In this document: positions 5,968 to 7,587 of the stretch, piece after piece
Numbering within the stretch: the first letter of the stretch is position 1
Layout: every line of letters begins with the position of its first letter
Source of the DNA: Sulfuritalea sp.
GTDB taxonomy: Bacteria > Pseudomonadota > Gammaproteobacteria > Burkholderiales > Rhodocyclaceae
Length of the DNA: 7,587 bases
Assembly (NCBI GenBank): GCA_021738105.1
Contig: JAIPCS010000165.1
Span: 1-7,587 of the forward strand
Direction of reading: 5' to 3'
Position numbers and translations under genes: made by a program
Notes under the pieces: generated by a model
What the model saw: only the letters and a program-made list of their open reading frames with translations
Databases searched by the model: none
What the model was told of the DNA's origin: nothing

Positions 5968-5992
5968 TAGAGACACCCAGCGGGTGTCTCTA
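5968..5992. repeat. Perfect inverted repeat, 11-bp arms with 3-base centre
   Basis: TAGAGACACCC, then AGC, then GGGTGTCTCTA: all 11 pairs match. On the minus strand the right end abuts the AGAGG ribosome site of the small ORF starting at 5958. There is no T-run after it on either strand, so a terminator is unlikely. An operator for a dimeric regulator, or an RNA hairpin in the leader of the HTH-int transcript, fits better. Confidence 0.8.
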
Positions 5993-6131
5993 CCAGAGTG
6001 GCCTTGGCAGGCGTTAGCTCATGAATACGGAATTGCCTTCAAAACTGTCGGCGACCATGCCCCAGGGTCATACGGATATATTTAATTCGATGCCATTTAG
6101 CTAAATAGCAACGTCATTGGTCACATTGCCG
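5993..6131. promoter_or_regulatory. Divergent control region between the int and sigma/parA modules
   Basis: This is non-coding DNA between minus-strand int/HTH transcription and the plus-strand sigma/parA genes. It contains an A+T-rich core at 6074-6108, with TATATT at 6077-6082 (5 of 6 to a -10 consensus, plus strand) but no matching -35. A 27-codon plus-strand frame from 6021 has no ribosome site and is probably chance. Both promoters are expected here and may be activator-dependent. Confidence 0.45.
6095..6106. repeat. 12-bp perfect palindrome ATTTAGCTAAAT (candidate operator)
   Basis: A contiguous A+T-rich palindrome about 55 bases before the sigma-factor start, in the likely promoter zone. 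Its size and position suit a dimeric repressor or activator site, but short A+T palindromes also occur by chance. Confidence 0.5.
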
Positions 6132-6152
6132 CCCTTTCATCTGACGAAAGGG
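6132..6152 (+). promoter_or_regulatory. Predicted hairpin hiding the ribosome site of the sigma-factor gene
   Basis: CCCTTTC (6132-6138) pairs perfectly with GAAAGGG (6146-6152) around a 7-base loop. The 3' arm holds the purine-rich Shine-Dalgarno run (AAAGGGGGG, 6147-6155) just before the ATG at 6160. Folding would restrict translation initiation, which could be relieved by a protein, another RNA, or temperature. The pairing is seen directly; regulation is inferred. Confidence 0.5.
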
Positions 6153-6159
6153 GGGCGCC

Positions 6160-6750
6160 ATGGCGCTCAAACAGGGCAATGGTCTACAGGGCTGGGAAAT
6201 TGCGGTAACCAAGAAACTCATCGGAGAATTCCGCCGGCGGTCACGAAGTCTGTATCGGGAGGAGTTCGACGACCTCCTGCAAGAATGCCTGATGCACTGG
6301 CTTGAAGTGCGTCAGCAGCTAGTCCCCGACCCGGGCGGTCCGCCCATCGCCTACATGGCGCGGGTCGTGCGCAACAAGCTGATCGATCTGGCCCGCGAGC
6401 GGGAGACCGACAAGCGACGGGGCGACCAGGAAACCGTTTCCCTGGACGATACGGTGGGTGACTCCGAGGACGCACCCACCTATGCCGATCTGGTCGATGC
6501 CGAACAGGGTCGGGATCTGGGTGGGCAAGAGTCGTTCGATCCGGCCGACATTCGTATCGACGTTACGGAGGTCATGAGGCGGCTTACGCCCGAGCAGCGG
6601 CGCCTGTGCGATCTGCTCGGTGCACAGGGCCTGTCCATCAAAGAGGCCTCAGAGAAGCTCCGAATCCCGCGCGCAACGCTCTACGAGGAAATCAAACGTA
6701 TCCGCAAGATCTTCGCCCAGCATGGTCTGGACGACTATCTGCAACCCTGA
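6160..6750 (+). CDS. Sigma-70-family (ECF-like) RNA polymerase sigma factor carried by the island
   Basis: A 196-residue two-domain sigma-like protein. Residues 35-85 match sigma region 2: FDDLLQECLMHWLEV (2.1-2.2) and AYMARVVRNKLIDLARERETDKRR (2.3-2.4, with the typical RNKLIDLAR pattern). A polar acidic linker runs from 88 to 132. Residues 135-185 match region 4: VMRRLTPEQRRLCDLL, then the helix-turn-helix GLSIKEASEKLRIPRATLYEEIKRIRKIF. There is no region 3 and no anti-sigma gene beside it. Its size fits an ECF-type factor. It would direct RNA polymerase to its own promoters, perhaps those of the island; the target is unknown. The start follows a purine-rich site inside a hairpin. parA follows 61 bases downstream on the same strand, so one transcript is likely. 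It might instead work as an HTH regulator with a decayed core-binding part. Confidence 0.85.
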   Translation: MALKQGNGLQGWEIAVTKKLIGEFRRRSRSLYREEFDDLLQECLMHWLEVRQQLVPDPGGPPIAYMARVVRNKLIDLARERETDKRRGDQETVSLDDTVGDSEDAPTYADLVDAEQGRDLGGQESFDPADIRIDVTEVMRRLTPEQRRLCDLLGAQGLSIKEASEKLRIPRATLYEEIKRIRKIFAQHGLDDYLQP

Positions 6751-6811
6751 TCCGACACTTTGCCGAGGAATTTCGTATGACTGAACCATGACCTGAAACC
6801 GCGCCGATTCG

Positions 6812-7587
6812 ATGATCAAATTCACTGTGACCAGCACCAAGGGGGGTGTCGGCAAGACCACGCTCACCGCTAATCTGGGGGCGCTCCTTGCCGACATGGG
6901 ACTGCGCGTCCTCCTGATCGACGCCGACGTGCAACCTTCACTGTCGAAATATTTTCCGCTGGCGGTGGCGAAACCGGCTGCCGGCCTGACCGAGGTGATC
7001 GTGCGCGGCACGGTCACGAAGTCGTGCATCACGGCGACTCTCTATCAGAACCTCGACATCGTGATCTCCGACGACCCCGAGGGCAATCTTCCGCACTGGC
7101 TGCTGAATCGCATCGACCGCGGCTTTCGGCTGCGTTTCGCGCTGCAGTCGCCGGCGGTGGTCGAGGCCTATGACTGCGTACTGATCGATACCCAGGGCGC
7201 CATCGGACCCTTGCAGGATGCGGCGGTTCTCGCCGCCGACATCCTGGTATCGCCGATCACCCCGGAGATCCTCTCCGCCCGCGAATTCCGCGACGGCACC
7301 ATGGAGCTGCTCGATCGCCTGGAGCCGGGCGGCGCACTGGGCGCCAGCCTGGGGCCGATGAAAGCGGTGATCTACCGGCAGGATCGCAGTGCGGATGCCC
7401 GGATCATCGCCAGCGGCATCCGCGAGAACTTCATCAAGCTCAAGGGCCGGGTAGCCGTTCTGGAAACCGTGGTGCCGCATGCCAAGGCCTATAAGGAAGC
7501 GGCGACGCTGCGCGTCCCGGTGCATCGCCACGAACGCAAGCGCGACGGCCCGACGCCGAGCGCCTACACCGTCATGCACCAGTTGGC
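6812..7587 (+). CDS. parA: ParA-family partition ATPase (3' end outside window)
   Basis: 258 codons are visible from the ATG at 6812, and the frame is still open at the window end. It opens with MIKFTVTSTKGGVGKTT: a deviant Walker A with the signature lysine K10 and the nucleotide-binding K15-T16. Next come LLIDADVQPSLSKYFP (34-49, the switch I region with D37 and D39) and LIDTQGA at 124-130 (switch II/Walker B). Gln at 128, where plasmid ParA usually has Pro or Ala, is as I recall it in ParA proteins of genomic islands and ICEs. The protein would bind DNA non-specifically as an ATP dimer and help keep the excised element in the cell. An in-frame stop at 6794-6796 rules out an upstream start. 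The ribosome site is weak, so coupling to the sigma gene is possible. A ParB or helicase gene is expected downstream but is not visible. Confidence 0.95.
   Translation, partial: MIKFTVTSTKGGVGKTTLTANLGALLADMGLRVLLIDADVQPSLSKYFPLAVAKPAAGLTEVIVRGTVTKSCITATLYQNLDIVISDDPEGNLPHWLLNRIDRGFRLRFALQSPAVVEAYDCVLIDTQGAIGPLQDAAVLAADILVSPITPEILSAREFRDGTMELLDRLEPGGALGASLGPMKAVIYRQDRSADARIIASGIRENFIKLKGRVAVLETVVPHAKAYKEAATLRVPVHRHERKRDGPTPSAYTVMHQL

Larger units (their letters stand above)
4389..7587. mobile_element. Left end of an integrated genomic island, probably an ICE, at tRNA-Arg
   Basis: Everything right of the tRNA has island character: a tyrosine recombinase facing the tRNA, an excisionase-type HTH gene, an element-borne sigma-like factor, and a ParA ATPase of the type found at the start of maintenance modules in proteobacterial ICEs. 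Base composition also shifts: sampled 60-base rows in int are about 48-55% G+C, while a row in parA is about 68%. The right boundary is outside the window, and no conjugation gene is visible, so ICE rather than prophage or plain island is inference from parA. Confidence 0.72.

Noticed and set aside
5968..5992. The inverted repeat read as an intrinsic terminator
   Set aside because: There is no T-run on either side, and no gene ends beside it in a fitting direction.
6938..7579. A 213-residue minus-strand frame
   Set aside because: Antisense to parA. The high G+C of parA makes long open frames on the opposite strand common.

Overview
The window looks like the junction between a proteobacterial chromosome and an integrated mobile island. 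The host is probably gammaproteobacterial: it has a close YajD homologue, a tRNA-Arg(TCT) with an encoded CCA end, and a Wzy/VpsP-type polysaccharide locus. G+C is moderately high, and codon-rich stretches at the right end are richer still. I cannot name a species.

Positions 1-4311 read as host chromosome. They hold the 3' end of a VpsP-like polysaccharide gene (+), which overlaps tail to tail with an O-antigen ligase/polymerase-family membrane protein (-). Upstream of the ligase are a strong intrinsic terminator and a secreted FecR-domain protein with a proline/alanine-rich tail (-). A gap of about 270 bases follows, then a two-gene unit (-) made of a 76-residue Cys-containing small protein and the HNH nuclease YajD.

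Positions 4312-4388 are a complete tRNA-Arg(TCT). Three bases beyond its CCA lies the stop codon of a tyrosine recombinase (-), the classic layout of an element integrated at the 3' end of a tRNA. Upstream of int, and overlapping it by 112 bases, is an excisionase-type winged-HTH gene. Beyond that is a poorly coding stretch of about 450 bases with two competing small ORFs, an 11-bp-arm inverted repeat, and a 12-bp palindrome. Transcription then diverges: a sigma-70-like factor, whose ribosome binding site is buried in a predicted hairpin, is followed 61 bases later by a ParA ATPase that runs off the window. The int/HTH module and the sigma/parA module therefore form the left end of an integrative and conjugative element or related genomic island. 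Int and the HTH protein would handle site-specific recombination, ParA maintenance, and the sigma factor possibly element-specific transcription.

No complete new system can be proven here. The most unusual parts are the element-borne sigma factor next to parA and the structured control region between it and the integrase module. No CRISPR array, rRNA or insertion sequence was seen.
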